This document shows positions 52,085 through 61,004 of a DNA stretch of 64,000 nucleotides, piece by piece. The notes under the pieces are model-generated. The model saw nothing but the letters and a program-made list of their open reading frames with translations. It searched no databases and had not been told where the DNA came from. Origin of the DNA: Paraburkholderia sp. CNPSo 3274 (GTDB taxonomy: Bacteria; Pseudomonadota; Gammaproteobacteria; Burkholderiales; Burkholderiaceae); the NCBI RefSeq assembly GCF_024206475.1, contig NZ_JAMBPR010000042.1, positions 1-64,000 of the forward strand, given 5' to 3'. The position numbers and the translations under genes are program-made. Position 1 is the stretch's first letter, and each line of letters opens with the position of its first letter.

Positions 52085-52896
52085 TTCAACTCGATTTGAC
52101 CGGACAGGTCGCGGTCGTGACGGGCGGATCGTCCGGCATTGGCCTTGCCACCGCCGAACTCTTTTTGCGTGCGGGCGCAGCGGTTGCGATCTGCGGCCGC
52201 GACCACGACCGCCTCGCGCGCGCCGAACGAGGCCTGCGCGAGCGTTATCCGCAAGGGCAACTGCTCGCGTCGCGCTGCGACGTGCTCGACGCGGGCGAAG
52301 TCGCCGCATTTGCGGCAGAAGTGGAACAACGCTTCGGCCGCGCCGACATGCTCGTGAACAACGCGGGGCAAGGCCGCGTTTCTACCTTTGCCGATACGTC
52401 GGACGAAGCGTGGCGCGAGGAACTCGACCTCAAGTATTTCAGCATCATTCGCCCGACACGCGCGTTTTTGCCCTTGCTGCGCAATGCCGCGAAAGCAGGC
52501 AACGCCGCGATCGTCTGCGTGAACTCGCTGCTCGCGCTGCAGCCCGAGCCGCATATGGTCGCGACCTCGTCCGCGCGCGCCGGGGTGCTCAGCCTCATCA
52601 AGTCGCTCGCCGTCGAACTCGCGCCCGAGCAGATCCGCGTGAACTCGATCCTGATCGGCATCGTGGAGTCGGGGCAGTGGCGCCGGCGCTACGAAAACGA
52701 CCCGGAGGCGCAGTCCACCGGCCAGAGCTGGGAAGACTGGACGCAAGCGCTCGCGCGCAAGAAGCACATTCCGCTTGGCCGCTTCGGCCGCCCCGAAGAA
52801 GCCGCCCAGGCGCTGTTTTATCTGGCCACGTCCCTGTCGTCCTATACGACGGGCAGTCATATCGATGTATCTGGAGGCGTTGCACGTCATGTCTAA
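52081..52896 (+). CDS. SDR-family protein lacking the usual Tyr-x3-Lys
   Basis: A 271-residue SDR with TGGSSGIG, NNAGQGRVS and the conserved C-terminus DVSGGVARHV. Where the catalytic Tyr-x3-Lys is expected it reads VATSSARAGVLSL, so Tyr is Ser and Lys is Arg. This is known for a subfamily with conserved PEPHMVATSSARAG-like sequence, whose chemistry is not settled; it may still act as a dehydrogenase, or be a non-catalytic or differently working member. It overlaps both neighbours (4 bp and 8 bp). Confidence 0.9.
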   Translation: MIQLDLTGQVAVVTGGSSGIGLATAELFLRAGAAVAICGRDHDRLARAERGLRERYPQGQLLASRCDVLDAGEVAAFAAEVEQRFGRADMLVNNAGQGRVSTFADTSDEAWREELDLKYFSIIRPTRAFLPLLRNAAKAGNAAIVCVNSLLALQPEPHMVATSSARAGVLSLIKSLAVELAPEQIRVNSILIGIVESGQWRRRYENDPEAQSTGQSWEDWTQALARKKHIPLGRFGRPEEAAQALFYLATSLSSYTTGSHIDVSGGVARHV

Positions 52897-54547
52897 CAAA
52901 ACCACCGTCGGCGAACTGATCGCCGCCTTCCTCGAACAATGTGGAGTCCGAACCGCGTTCGGCGTGATCTCGATCCACAACATGCCGATTCTCGACGCCA
53001 TCGGGACGCGCGGCAATATCCGCTACGTCGGCGCGCGCGGCGAAGCGGGTGCGCTCAACATGGCGGACGGCCTTGCACGCGTGTCGGGCGGCCTCGGCGT
53101 GGCGTTCACCAGCACGGGCACGGCGGCAGGCAACGCGGCGGGCGCAATGGTCGAGGCGCTCACGGCAGGTACGGCGCTGCTCCATATCACCGGCCAGATC
53201 GAAACCGAATACCTCGATCAGGACCTTGCGTACATTCACGAGGCGCCCGATCAGCTGAGCATGCTTTCGTCGATTTCGAAGGCCGCGTTCCGCGTGCGTT
53301 CGGTCGAGACCGCGCTGCCCACCATCCGCGAAGCGGTGCGCGTGGCGCAGACGGCGCCGAGCGGCCCGGTGAGCGTGGAGATTCCCATCGACATTCAGGC
53401 GGCGCTTACCGACTGGCCCGCCGATCTCACCGCGCCGCACCTCACGACGCTCACGCACGACGAAGCGCGTGTGGAGCAACTGGCAAACGAACTCGTGAAG
53501 GCGAAACGCCCGCTGTTGTGGCTGGGCGGCGGCACGCGTCATGCGCGCGCCGCGGTGGAGCGCCTCGTTGAACTCGGCTTTGGCGTGGTGACGAGCGTGC
53601 AGGGCCGCGGTGTGCTGCCCGAAGATCATCCGGCCACGCTCGGCGCGTTCAACGTGAGCCCCTCGGTCGAGCGTCTGTACAAGACCTGCGACGCGATGCT
53701 GGTGGTGGGCTCGCGCCTGCGCGGCAACGAAACGCTCAAGTACAAGCTCGCGCTGCCGCAACCGCTCTATCGCATCGACGCCGACGCGCTCGCCGACAAT
53801 CGCGGCTACCGTAACGCGCTGTTCGTGCATGGCGACGCCTCGCGCGTGCTCGACGCGCTCGCCACGCGCCTGGAAAGCCGCATCAAGGTCGATCCGCAAT
53901 TCGCCGCCGATATTGCCGAGGCGCGCGAAATCGCCGTGGCGGAAACAGCCAGGGGCCTCGGTCCTTACCGCCGTCTCGTGGAAGCGCTGCAGCGCGCCGT
54001 GGGCCGCGACTACAACTGGGTGCGCGACGTCACGATCTCGAACAGCACGTGGGGCAACCGCCTCCTGAAGATCTTCACGCCGCGCGCGGGCGTGCATGCG
54101 CTCGGCGGCGGCATCGGCCAGGGGATGCAGATGGCGATCGGCGCGGCGCTCGCGAACGCCGCCGCGAAGACCGTGTGCCTCGTGGGCGACGGCGGGCTGA
54201 TGGTGAACGTCGGCGAACTCGCAACGGCCGTGCAGGAAAAGGCCAATGTGATGATCGTGCTGATGAACGACCAGTGCTACGGCGTGATCCGCAACATCCA
54301 GGACGCGCAATACGGCGGTCGCCGCATGTATGTCGATCTGCACCAGCCGGAGTTTTCGCAGTTCTGCGCGAGCCTTGGCCTCAAGCACTACCGCCTCTCG
54401 TCGCTCGACGACGCCGACACCGTGATTCGCGAAGGCATGGCGTTCGAAGGCCCCGTGCTGCTCGAAGTGGACATGAAGGCCGTGGGCAGCTTCGAGACGG
54501 CGTTCGCGGGCCCGCCGGTGCGCAAGGAGGAGCCCCAACATGCATAA
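52889..54547 (+). CDS. Thiamine-diphosphate-dependent enzyme (acetolactate synthase/benzoylformate decarboxylase family)
   Basis: A 552-residue three-domain TPP enzyme. PYR domain: YVGARGEAGALNMADG with the activating Glu near residue 53. Middle NAD-like domain (about 190-330). PP domain with the GDGGLMVNVGEL TPP/Mg2+ motif (about 433) and the paired Asn in MNDQCYGVIRN. The family includes acetolactate synthase, benzoylformate decarboxylase, benzaldehyde lyase and oxalyl-CoA decarboxylase. Which reaction applies cannot be told; a 2-keto acid decarboxylase or C-C lyase acting on a ring-cleavage product is plausible. The ATG overlaps the SDR stop by 8 bp. Confidence 0.9.
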   Translation: MSNKTTVGELIAAFLEQCGVRTAFGVISIHNMPILDAIGTRGNIRYVGARGEAGALNMADGLARVSGGLGVAFTSTGTAAGNAAGAMVEALTAGTALLHITGQIETEYLDQDLAYIHEAPDQLSMLSSISKAAFRVRSVETALPTIREAVRVAQTAPSGPVSVEIPIDIQAALTDWPADLTAPHLTTLTHDEARVEQLANELVKAKRPLLWLGGGTRHARAAVERLVELGFGVVTSVQGRGVLPEDHPATLGAFNVSPSVERLYKTCDAMLVVGSRLRGNETLKYKLALPQPLYRIDADALADNRGYRNALFVHGDASRVLDALATRLESRIKVDPQFAADIAEAREIAVAETARGLGPYRRLVEALQRAVGRDYNWVRDVTISNSTWGNRLLKIFTPRAGVHALGGGIGQGMQMAIGAALANAAAKTVCLVGDGGLMVNVGELATAVQEKANVMIVLMNDQCYGVIRNIQDAQYGGRRMYVDLHQPEFSQFCASLGLKHYRLSSLDDADTVIREGMAFEGPVLLEVDMKAVGSFETAFAGPPVRKEEPQHA

Positions 54548-55367
54548 CGGCCACGCCGTGCCGCACGCACCCATCGACATCGCGATGATCGGCTTCGGTG
54601 CGATCGGGCAGACCGTGTATCGCGCGGTCGCCGCCGATCCGCTCGTGCACGTCTCGCATGTGATCGTGCCCGAACACCACGCCGCCGCCGTGCGCGAGCA
54701 GGTAGACGGCGCGGTGGAAGTGGTGTCGTCGGTGCACGCGCTTTCCACGCGGCCGCAATTCGCGCTCGAGTGCGCCGGTCATGCCGCGCTCGTCGATCAT
54801 GTCGTGCCGCTGCTGCAAAGCGGCACGGATTGCGCGGTGGCCTCGATCGGCGCGCTTTCCGATGTCGAACTGCTCGAACGTCTCTCGCACGCCGCCGACG
54901 AAGGCGACGCCACGCTCACGCTGCTTTCTGGCGCGATCGGCGGCATCGACGCGCTTTCCGCGGCGAAGCTGGGTGGCCTCGACGAAGTTCTGTACACGGG
55001 CCGCAAGCCGCCGCTCGGCTGGCTCGATACGCCTGCGGAAAAGGTCTGCGACCTGCGTGCGCTCACGCAGGAAAAGGTGATTTTCGAAGGCAGCGCGCGC
55101 GAAGCGGCGCGGCTCTTTCCGAAGAACGCGAACGTGGCGGCGACCATCGCGCTTGCGGGCCTCGGTCTGGACCACACGACGGTACGCCTGATCGCCGATC
55201 CGGCGGTGGAGCGCAACGTGCACCGCATCGTGGCGCGCGGTGTGTTCGGCGAAATGTCGCTGGAAATGTGCGGCAAACCGCTGCCCGACAACCCGAAGAC
55301 CTCCGCGCTCACCGCGTATAGCGCGATTCGCGCACTGCGCAACCGGGCCGCGCGCTGCGTGATTTGA
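54540..55367 (+). CDS. Aspartate-dehydrogenase-family oxidoreductase (NadX-like)
   Basis: A 275-residue NAD(P)-dependent dehydrogenase of the L-aspartate dehydrogenase/NadX family. MIGFGAIGQTVYRAVAADP is the cofactor loop. LSGAIGGIDALSAAKLGGL and FPKNANVAATIALAGLGLD are family hallmarks. The known reaction is L-aspartate to iminoaspartate or its reverse; a different amino or imino acid may be used here. Its presence in an aromatic operon suggests handling of an amino-group-bearing ring-cleavage product. The ATG overlaps the TPP-enzyme stop by 8 bp. Confidence 0.88.
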   Translation: MHNGHAVPHAPIDIAMIGFGAIGQTVYRAVAADPLVHVSHVIVPEHHAAAVREQVDGAVEVVSSVHALSTRPQFALECAGHAALVDHVVPLLQSGTDCAVASIGALSDVELLERLSHAADEGDATLTLLSGAIGGIDALSAAKLGGLDEVLYTGRKPPLGWLDTPAEKVCDLRALTQEKVIFEGSAREAARLFPKNANVAATIALAGLGLDHTTVRLIADPAVERNVHRIVARGVFGEMSLEMCGKPLPDNPKTSALTAYSAIRALRNRAARCVI

Positions 55368-55392
55368 TGCGAACAGAAGTGAGACACCAAAG

Positions 55393-56886
55393 ATGACTTC
55401 ATTCGATACGAGCCTCATCCCGAACAGCGATATTCTGGTCGGCGGCGAGTGGCGCCAGGGCCGCGCCGCGCCTTTCGCGAGCCTTTACCCGGCAGACCAG
55501 TCGCTGAACATGGAGGTCTCGACGGCGAGCGCCGAAGACGCAAGCGTTGCGGTCGAAAAGGCGCACGCGGCATGGAAGCAGGGCGAGTGGGCCGGCATGA
55601 AGCCGCATCTGCGCGCGCTCGTGCTTTATCGCATCGCCGAGCTCATCATGCAGCGCCACGAAGCGCTTGCGCAGCTGCAGCGCCGCGACAACGGCAAGCC
55701 GATCGGCGAAACGCGCGTGCTGGTGGCGAGCGCGGCGAACACGTTCCGCTATTTCGCGGCGTGCCTCGAAACGCTCGACGACGACCTCACGCCCTCGCGC
55801 GGCGACTATCTGACGATGAGCGTGCACGAGCCGATTGGCGTCGTGGCGGCGATCACGCCGTGGAATTCGCCGATCGCCTCCGACGCGCAAAAGCTCGCGC
55901 CGGCGCTCGCGGCCGGCAACGCGGTGGTGCTCAAGCCCGCCGAAGTCACGCCGCTCGCTTCGCTCGCACTCGCCCGCATCTGCGAGGAAGCAGGCGTGCC
56001 CAAGGGCATGCTGAGCGTGCTGCCCGGCAAGGGCTCGGTGATCGGCGACGTGCTGGTGCGCCATCCGCTCGTGAAGAAGGTGTCGTTCACGGGCGGCACC
56101 GAAGTGGGCCGCGGCATCGCGCGCATTGCAGCGGAAAAGCTCATGCCGGTGTCGCTGGAGTTGGGCGGCAAGTCGCCGACCATCGTGTTCGAAGACGCCG
56201 ATCTCGACCATGCCGTGAACGGCGTGCTGTACGGCATCTTCAGTTCGTCGGGTGAGGCGTGTATCGCCGGATCGCGTCTCTTCGTGCAGCGCTCGATTTA
56301 CGACGCGTTCATGAAGCGCCTCGTGGAAGGCGCGCGCAGGCTGCGCGTGGGCGACCCGTCGCGCGAGAACACGCAGATGGGCCCGCTCATTACGGCGAAG
56401 CACCGCGAGTCGGTGGAACGCTATGTGGCGCTCGGTCTGGAGGAAGGCGGCCGGCTGCTGTGCGGCGGCGAGCGCCCGGTGGGTGACGGGCGCGAGAACG
56501 GTTTTTTCTATCAGCCAACCATTCTGGAAGGACTCCAGAACAACGCGCGTATCTGCCAGGAGGAGATTTTCGGGCCAGTGCTCGTGGCGATGCCTTTCGA
56601 CGACGAAGCGGCGTTGATCGAAGAAGCGAACGACAGCGTGTTCGGCCTCGCCGCCGGCATCTGGACGCGCGACTACAAACGCGCGTGGCGCGTCGCGCGC
56701 AAGCTCGAAGCGGGCACGGTGTGGATCAACACGTACAAGCTGTTCTCAATCTCCACGCCGTTCTCGGGCTGGAAGGAGAGCGGCATGGGCCGCGAGAAAG
56801 GGCGGCTCGGTATTCGTGAATACATGCAGCAAAAGAGCCTCTACTGGGGCTTGAACGACGCGCCGCTGCCCTGGGCCAACGCCTGA
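55393..56886 (+). CDS. NAD(P)-dependent aldehyde dehydrogenase
   Basis: A 497-residue ALDH. Cofactor region TPWNSPIASDAQKLAPALAAG, the general-base Glu in LELGGKSP and the catalytic Cys in SGEACIAGSR are present. Together with the aspartate-dehydrogenase-like gene (26 bp upstream) it may oxidise a semialdehyde such as 2-hydroxymuconic or 2-aminomuconic type, or an aromatic aldehyde. Length is typical (480-500). Confidence 0.93.
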   Translation: MTSFDTSLIPNSDILVGGEWRQGRAAPFASLYPADQSLNMEVSTASAEDASVAVEKAHAAWKQGEWAGMKPHLRALVLYRIAELIMQRHEALAQLQRRDNGKPIGETRVLVASAANTFRYFAACLETLDDDLTPSRGDYLTMSVHEPIGVVAAITPWNSPIASDAQKLAPALAAGNAVVLKPAEVTPLASLALARICEEAGVPKGMLSVLPGKGSVIGDVLVRHPLVKKVSFTGGTEVGRGIARIAAEKLMPVSLELGGKSPTIVFEDADLDHAVNGVLYGIFSSSGEACIAGSRLFVQRSIYDAFMKRLVEGARRLRVGDPSRENTQMGPLITAKHRESVERYVALGLEEGGRLLCGGERPVGDGRENGFFYQPTILEGLQNNARICQEEIFGPVLVAMPFDDEAALIEEANDSVFGLAAGIWTRDYKRAWRVARKLEAGTVWINTYKLFSISTPFSGWKESGMGREKGRLGIREYMQQKSLYWGLNDAPLPWANA

Positions 56887-56961
56887 GGGCGCGGGACTCG
56901 CTACGCATGGGACCGCACCAGGCGCTCTAACGCCGATTGCGGTCGACAGGAGACAAGCAAC

Positions 56962-57924
56962 ATGACGATACTCGGCATCGAACAGATTACTTACGGCGTG
57001 GCGGACCTCGAAACCTGCCGCCGTTTTTTCGCGGATTGGGGCTTAAAGGAAACCGCGCACGACGAAACGCGCGCGCGCTTCGAAACGCTCAACGGCTGCA
57101 CTGTGCTTGTAGTCGACGCGAACGATGCGTCGCTGCCCGCCGCGTTCGAAGCGGGCCCGACGCTGCGCGAAGTGACGTGGGGCGTGGCCACCCGCCCGGA
57201 ACTCGACGCGCTGCGCGAACGCCTGAAGGACCAACCCGGTTACTACAGCGAAGCCGACGCAGTGGGTTGCTTCGACCCCGCCGGGATGGCGATTCGCGTG
57301 GAAGTCACACGTCGGCGCGAGATCGACGTGAAAGGCTCGCCTTCGAATGTATGGGGGCAGACGCTGCGCGTGGATCAGCCTTCGCCGGTGTATGAGCGCG
57401 CGGAGCCGGTGGAAGTGGGCCACGTGGTGTTCTTCACCAACTGCCTCGCGCAACAGGAAAAGTTCTATCACGAACGGCTCGGCTTCGAGACCTCGGACCG
57501 CTATCCGAACCGCGGCGCTTTCATGCGCTGCGCGCCGCACGGCGGCCACCACGACCTGTTCCTGCTCGCGCTGCCTGACGGCAAGAAGGGCTTGAACCAC
57601 GTGGCGTTCACGGTGCGCGATATCCACGAGGTGTTCGGCGGCGGCCTGCATATCAGCCGCTGCGGCTGGACCACGCAGCTCGGTCCTGGTCGGCATCCGG
57701 TTTCGTCCGCTTACTTCTGGTACTTCAAAAACCCGGCGGGCGGCCTGATCGAGTATTACGCCGACGAAGACGTGCTCACGCCCGAATGGCAGCCGCGCGA
57801 TTTCGAGCCGGGCCCCACCGTGTTCGCGGAGTGGGCCGTGGACGGCGGCCTCGACGGCAATACGCGCCGCCAGAAGCAGGCCGAAGCGCCGCAAGGCAAG
57901 TTCATGACGGAGCGCAAGCCATGA
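56962..57924 (+). CDS. VOC-family extradiol ring-cleavage dioxygenase-like protein
   Basis: A 320-residue protein with two tandem vicinal-oxygen-chelate modules. In the C-terminal module the metal triad appears as VGHVVFFT (His), GLNHVAFTV (His) and GLIEYYADED (Glu), the 2-His-1-Glu site of type I extradiol dioxygenases. The N-terminal module lacks the full triad, as in the two-domain enzymes (BphC/2,3-catechol types). It would cleave a catechol-like ring. A GGAGACAAG site precedes the ATG; its stop overlaps the reductase ATG by 4 bp. Confidence 0.88.
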   Translation: MTILGIEQITYGVADLETCRRFFADWGLKETAHDETRARFETLNGCTVLVVDANDASLPAAFEAGPTLREVTWGVATRPELDALRERLKDQPGYYSEADAVGCFDPAGMAIRVEVTRRREIDVKGSPSNVWGQTLRVDQPSPVYERAEPVEVGHVVFFTNCLAQQEKFYHERLGFETSDRYPNRGAFMRCAPHGGHHDLFLLALPDGKKGLNHVAFTVRDIHEVFGGGLHISRCGWTTQLGPGRHPVSSAYFWYFKNPAGGLIEYYADEDVLTPEWQPRDFEPGPTVFAEWAVDGGLDGNTRRQKQAEAPQGKFMTERKP

Positions 57925-59162
57925 GCGCGACACCCGAAAACGCCGCAGGGGAGACACCGCGTACCGTCGTCGTGATCGGCGGCGGCCAGGCCGCGGGCTG
58001 GGTCGTGAAGACGCTGCGCAAGGAAGGCTACGAAGGCCGCCTCGTGATGATCGCCGACGAAGTGCATCTGCCGTACGAGCGTCCGCCGCTTTCGAAAGCG
58101 GTGCTCGCGGGCGAAGCCGATATCGAAACGGTGCGCATCGCGAAGCCCGATGAATTCGCTACGCTCAACGTCGAAACGTGGCAGCCCGACTGCGCGACGT
58201 CTATCGACCGCGCAATGCGCGTGGTGACCACGCGTTCGGGCCGCGAAGTGAAGTATGACCGGCTCGTGATCGCGACGGGCGGCGCGGCGCGCAAGCTGCC
58301 CGCGAACGTGGCGAAGAGCGCCCATGTGACGTACCTGCGCACGCTGGACGAAGCGCTGGCGCTCGGCGAGCGTTTGCGCAGCAGCCAGCGTGTGCTGGTG
58401 GTCGGCGGCGGCTGGATCGGCCTCGAAGTCGCTGCAACGGCGCGCAAGCGCGGCGTGCAGGCAACCGTGGTGGAGGGCGCGCCGCGCCTGTGCGCCCGCT
58501 CGTTGCCCGACGATGTGTCGCGCTTCCTGCTGGATCTGCACCGCGCGAATGGCGTGGATGTGCGCCTGAATGCGATGCTGCTCGCGCTCGAAGACCGAGC
58601 CGAAGGCGGCGTGCGCGCAACCTTCGCCGACGGCAGCACGCTCGACGCCGATTTCGCGGTTGCCGGCATCGGCCTCGCGCCGCACACAGCGCTCGCCGTC
58701 GCGGCAGGACTTTCGGTCGACGATGGCATCGTGGTGGACGAATTCGGAGAAACATCGGATTCCTGCATATTCGCCTGCGGCGACGTGGCGAACCATCCGA
58801 ACGCGTGGCTCAAGCGCCGCGTGCGGCTCGAATCGTGGGCCAACGCGCAGAACCAGGCCATTGCGGCGGCCAAAGCCGTGCTCGGCGTGAAGACGCCGTA
58901 TGCGGAGATTCCGTGGTTCTGGTCCGATCAGTACGACGTGAACCTGCAGATACTCGGCGACATTCCCGCTGGCGTCGCGCCGGTGCTGCGCGGCAGCCTC
59001 GAAGAGAAGCGCGCTTCGCTTTTCTTCGTGGAGGACGGCCATCTGCGCGGCGTCATCGCGATCAACGCGGCACGCGAACTCAAGCTCGCGCGCAAATGGA
59101 TGAGCCAGGGGCGCGCGGTGGATCTCGCCGCCCTCGTCGACATCAGCAAGGCGCTCGCTTAA
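57921..59162 (+). CDS. FAD-dependent ferredoxin reductase of the Rieske system
   Basis: A 413-residue FAD/NAD(P)H oxidoreductase of the putidaredoxin-reductase/BphA4 type. FAD loop VVVIGGGQAAGWVVKTLR, RPPLSKAVL, NAD-binding VLVVGGGWIGLEVA and the CGDVAN motif are intact; the C-terminal reductase domain follows. It passes electrons from NADH to the Rieske ferredoxin (47184). It lies 10 kb from the oxygenase but in the same transcription unit. Confidence 0.94.
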   Translation: MSATPENAAGETPRTVVVIGGGQAAGWVVKTLRKEGYEGRLVMIADEVHLPYERPPLSKAVLAGEADIETVRIAKPDEFATLNVETWQPDCATSIDRAMRVVTTRSGREVKYDRLVIATGGAARKLPANVAKSAHVTYLRTLDEALALGERLRSSQRVLVVGGGWIGLEVAATARKRGVQATVVEGAPRLCARSLPDDVSRFLLDLHRANGVDVRLNAMLLALEDRAEGGVRATFADGSTLDADFAVAGIGLAPHTALAVAAGLSVDDGIVVDEFGETSDSCIFACGDVANHPNAWLKRRVRLESWANAQNQAIAAAKAVLGVKTPYAEIPWFWSDQYDVNLQILGDIPAGVAPVLRGSLEEKRASLFFVEDGHLRGVIAINAARELKLARKWMSQGRAVDLAALVDISKALA

Positions 59163-59201
59163 CTCCTCATACACGAGACAACACGGGACGGGATCACAGG
59201 C

Positions 59202-60629
59202 ATGAGAACCCTCGATAACTCCATCGGCCATCGCGGCGGCGCCGCCATGTACGAGCCGCTCAGCGACGCGACCGGTGGGCCCCACACGCGCGGGTCGATC
59301 ATCGCGCGGCTCGAACGGCTGCCGACCAACGCCATGCTGGTGCGCGCGCGTATCCTCATCGGCCTCGCCACGTTCTTCGACGGCTTCGACGTGATCGCGA
59401 TCGCCGCGACACTGCCGATCCTGATTCAGAAGTGGCATCTCACGCCTTGGGAAATTGGCTTTCTGATCGCGTCGGGCTCGGTCGGGCAGTTGTTCGGCGC
59501 GTTTCTGTTCCCGTGGCTCGCGGAACGCCACGGCCGCGTGCGCGCGATCGCCTGGAACTCGGGCATCATCGGCGTGACGAGCATTGCGTGCGGCTTCGCG
59601 CCGAGCTTCGCCGTGTTCGCGGCGCTGCGCGTGGTGCAGGGCCTGGGCCTCGGCGGCGAGCTGCCCGTGGCCGCGACGTATATCAATGAGGTCAGCCGAG
59701 CACATGGCCGTGGACGCTTCGTTCTCCTCTACGAGATCGTTTTCCCGGTCGGCCTGCTCGCTTCAAATGCGCTGGGCGCGTGGCTCGTGCCGCGCTTCGG
59801 CTGGCAGATCATGTACTTCATCGGCGCAATGCCGCTCGTGCTGTTCTTCGTGCTGCGCAAGCTTGTGCCCGAGTCGCCGCGCTGGCTCGCGGAACGCGAA
59901 CGCGTGCAGGAAGCGGATCGCGCCGTGAGCGCGTTCGAGCGCACCGCGAAAGGTCCGCTCGCGCCGGTCACGAACGCCGCTGAATTCGACGCGCTCGTCG
60001 CGCGCCACCCCAAGCGCAGCGTGAAGGACCTGTTCGGGCCCGCGTATCGCAAGCGCACGCTCGCGGTGGCCATGCTCTGGATCACCTGTGGTTTCATTCA
60101 GTACGGGCTGTCCACCTGGCTGCCCACGATCTATCGCAACGTCTATCACGCGCCGCTGCAACTCGCGCTCAATCTTGCTGTCGCGGCCTCGGTGCTCGGC
60201 GTGTTCGGTTCGCTCGCTTGCGCGCTGCTGGTCGACAAGGTGGGCCGCAAGCCTGTAATCAACGTTTCCTTCGTGCTTTGCGCGATTTCTCTCGCGCTGG
60301 CCGGCGTGTGCCATGCGATGTCGGTCTACGTGGTCGCGACGTTTTGCGCGCTGGCGCTCGGTCTGCTCGCTAGCGGTTTCATCACCGCTTACGTCTACAC
60401 ACCTGAGTTGTACCCCACGAGCATCCGTGCGATGGGCTGCGGTGTGGGCGGCGCGTGGCTAAAGGTCGCCGCCATCTTCGCACCCACGATAGTTTCGAAG
60501 ACGATGATTGGCGGCAATCTCGACGTGGCGTTCTATATTCTCGCCGCGGTGCCGTTCCTCGCGGCCGTGACGGTGCATTTCCTCGGCATAGAGACGAAGG
60601 GGAAGGTGCTCGAGCAACTGGAGGCTTGA
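59202..60629 (+). CDS. MFS transporter (aromatic acid/sugar porter type)
   Basis: A 475-residue, 12-helix transporter. ATFFDGFDVIAIAATLPIL (helix 1), GLGLGGELPVAATYINE (helix 4-5) and VPESPRWLAERERVQEADRA fit the AAHS aromatic acid:H+ symporter and general sugar-porter group. YTPELYPTSIRAMGCGVGGAWLK follows in helix 10. It should import the operon's substrate. It is the last gene before a strong terminator at 60662. Confidence 0.92.
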   Translation: MRTLDNSIGHRGGAAMYEPLSDATGGPHTRGSIIARLERLPTNAMLVRARILIGLATFFDGFDVIAIAATLPILIQKWHLTPWEIGFLIASGSVGQLFGAFLFPWLAERHGRVRAIAWNSGIIGVTSIACGFAPSFAVFAALRVVQGLGLGGELPVAATYINEVSRAHGRGRFVLLYEIVFPVGLLASNALGAWLVPRFGWQIMYFIGAMPLVLFFVLRKLVPESPRWLAERERVQEADRAVSAFERTAKGPLAPVTNAAEFDALVARHPKRSVKDLFGPAYRKRTLAVAMLWITCGFIQYGLSTWLPTIYRNVYHAPLQLALNLAVAASVLGVFGSLACALLVDKVGRKPVINVSFVLCAISLALAGVCHAMSVYVVATFCALALGLLASGFITAYVYTPELYPTSIRAMGCGVGGAWLKVAAIFAPTIVSKTMIGGNLDVAFYILAAVPFLAAVTVHFLGIETKGKVLEQLEA

Positions 60630-60661
60630 GCCGCACACCGCGCTCGGGTTCGCTCGCCAGC

Positions 60662-60693
60662 AACGGCACGCCAGCAATGGCGTGCCGTTTTTG
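60662..60693 (+). terminator. Intrinsic terminator of the Rieske operon
   Basis: AACGGCACGCCA (60662-60673), loop GCAA, TGGCGTGCCGTT (60678-60689), then a T-tract. A perfect 12-bp stem, 32 bp after the MFS stop. Confidence 0.93.
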
Positions 60694-61004
60694 TTTGCGC
60701 GCCACGATTGACAGCAGTCGCCGAGCGTCCCGTAAAAATTCCATAGATGGAACGCAAATGCATATGTGAATTCGATGGCGCGACGTTCGAGCCGGTTGAG
60801 CGCTGCAAGACGCCAGAAATCAAGGATGAAACGGCAAAACGCCTGAGTTTCCTCAGTTGAATTTCCAGTTTCAATGAAAGAGACGAACGGCAACTTATTT
60901 GGGCCGTCGCGCCATTGCCGGGTATTTTAGGCGCGCCAAGAATTCCACTCATCGCCAACCGCATTTCACGCGGCAAAAAGGCGGCGAATCTTGGGAGACA
61001 GCGC
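60694..61004 (+). promoter_or_regulatory. Promoter region of the molybdenum hydroxylase operon with IclR-like operator
   Basis: The 311-bp interval has a TTGACA hexamer (60708-60713) and, 25 bp further, TTCCATAGATGGAA (60739-60752), a palindrome with mismatch only at its centre and closely like the Rieske-operon site. The gap holds no gene that I can support. The ATG of the downstream gene lies about 250 bp after the site, so the leader is long unless another promoter exists. Confidence 0.6.
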
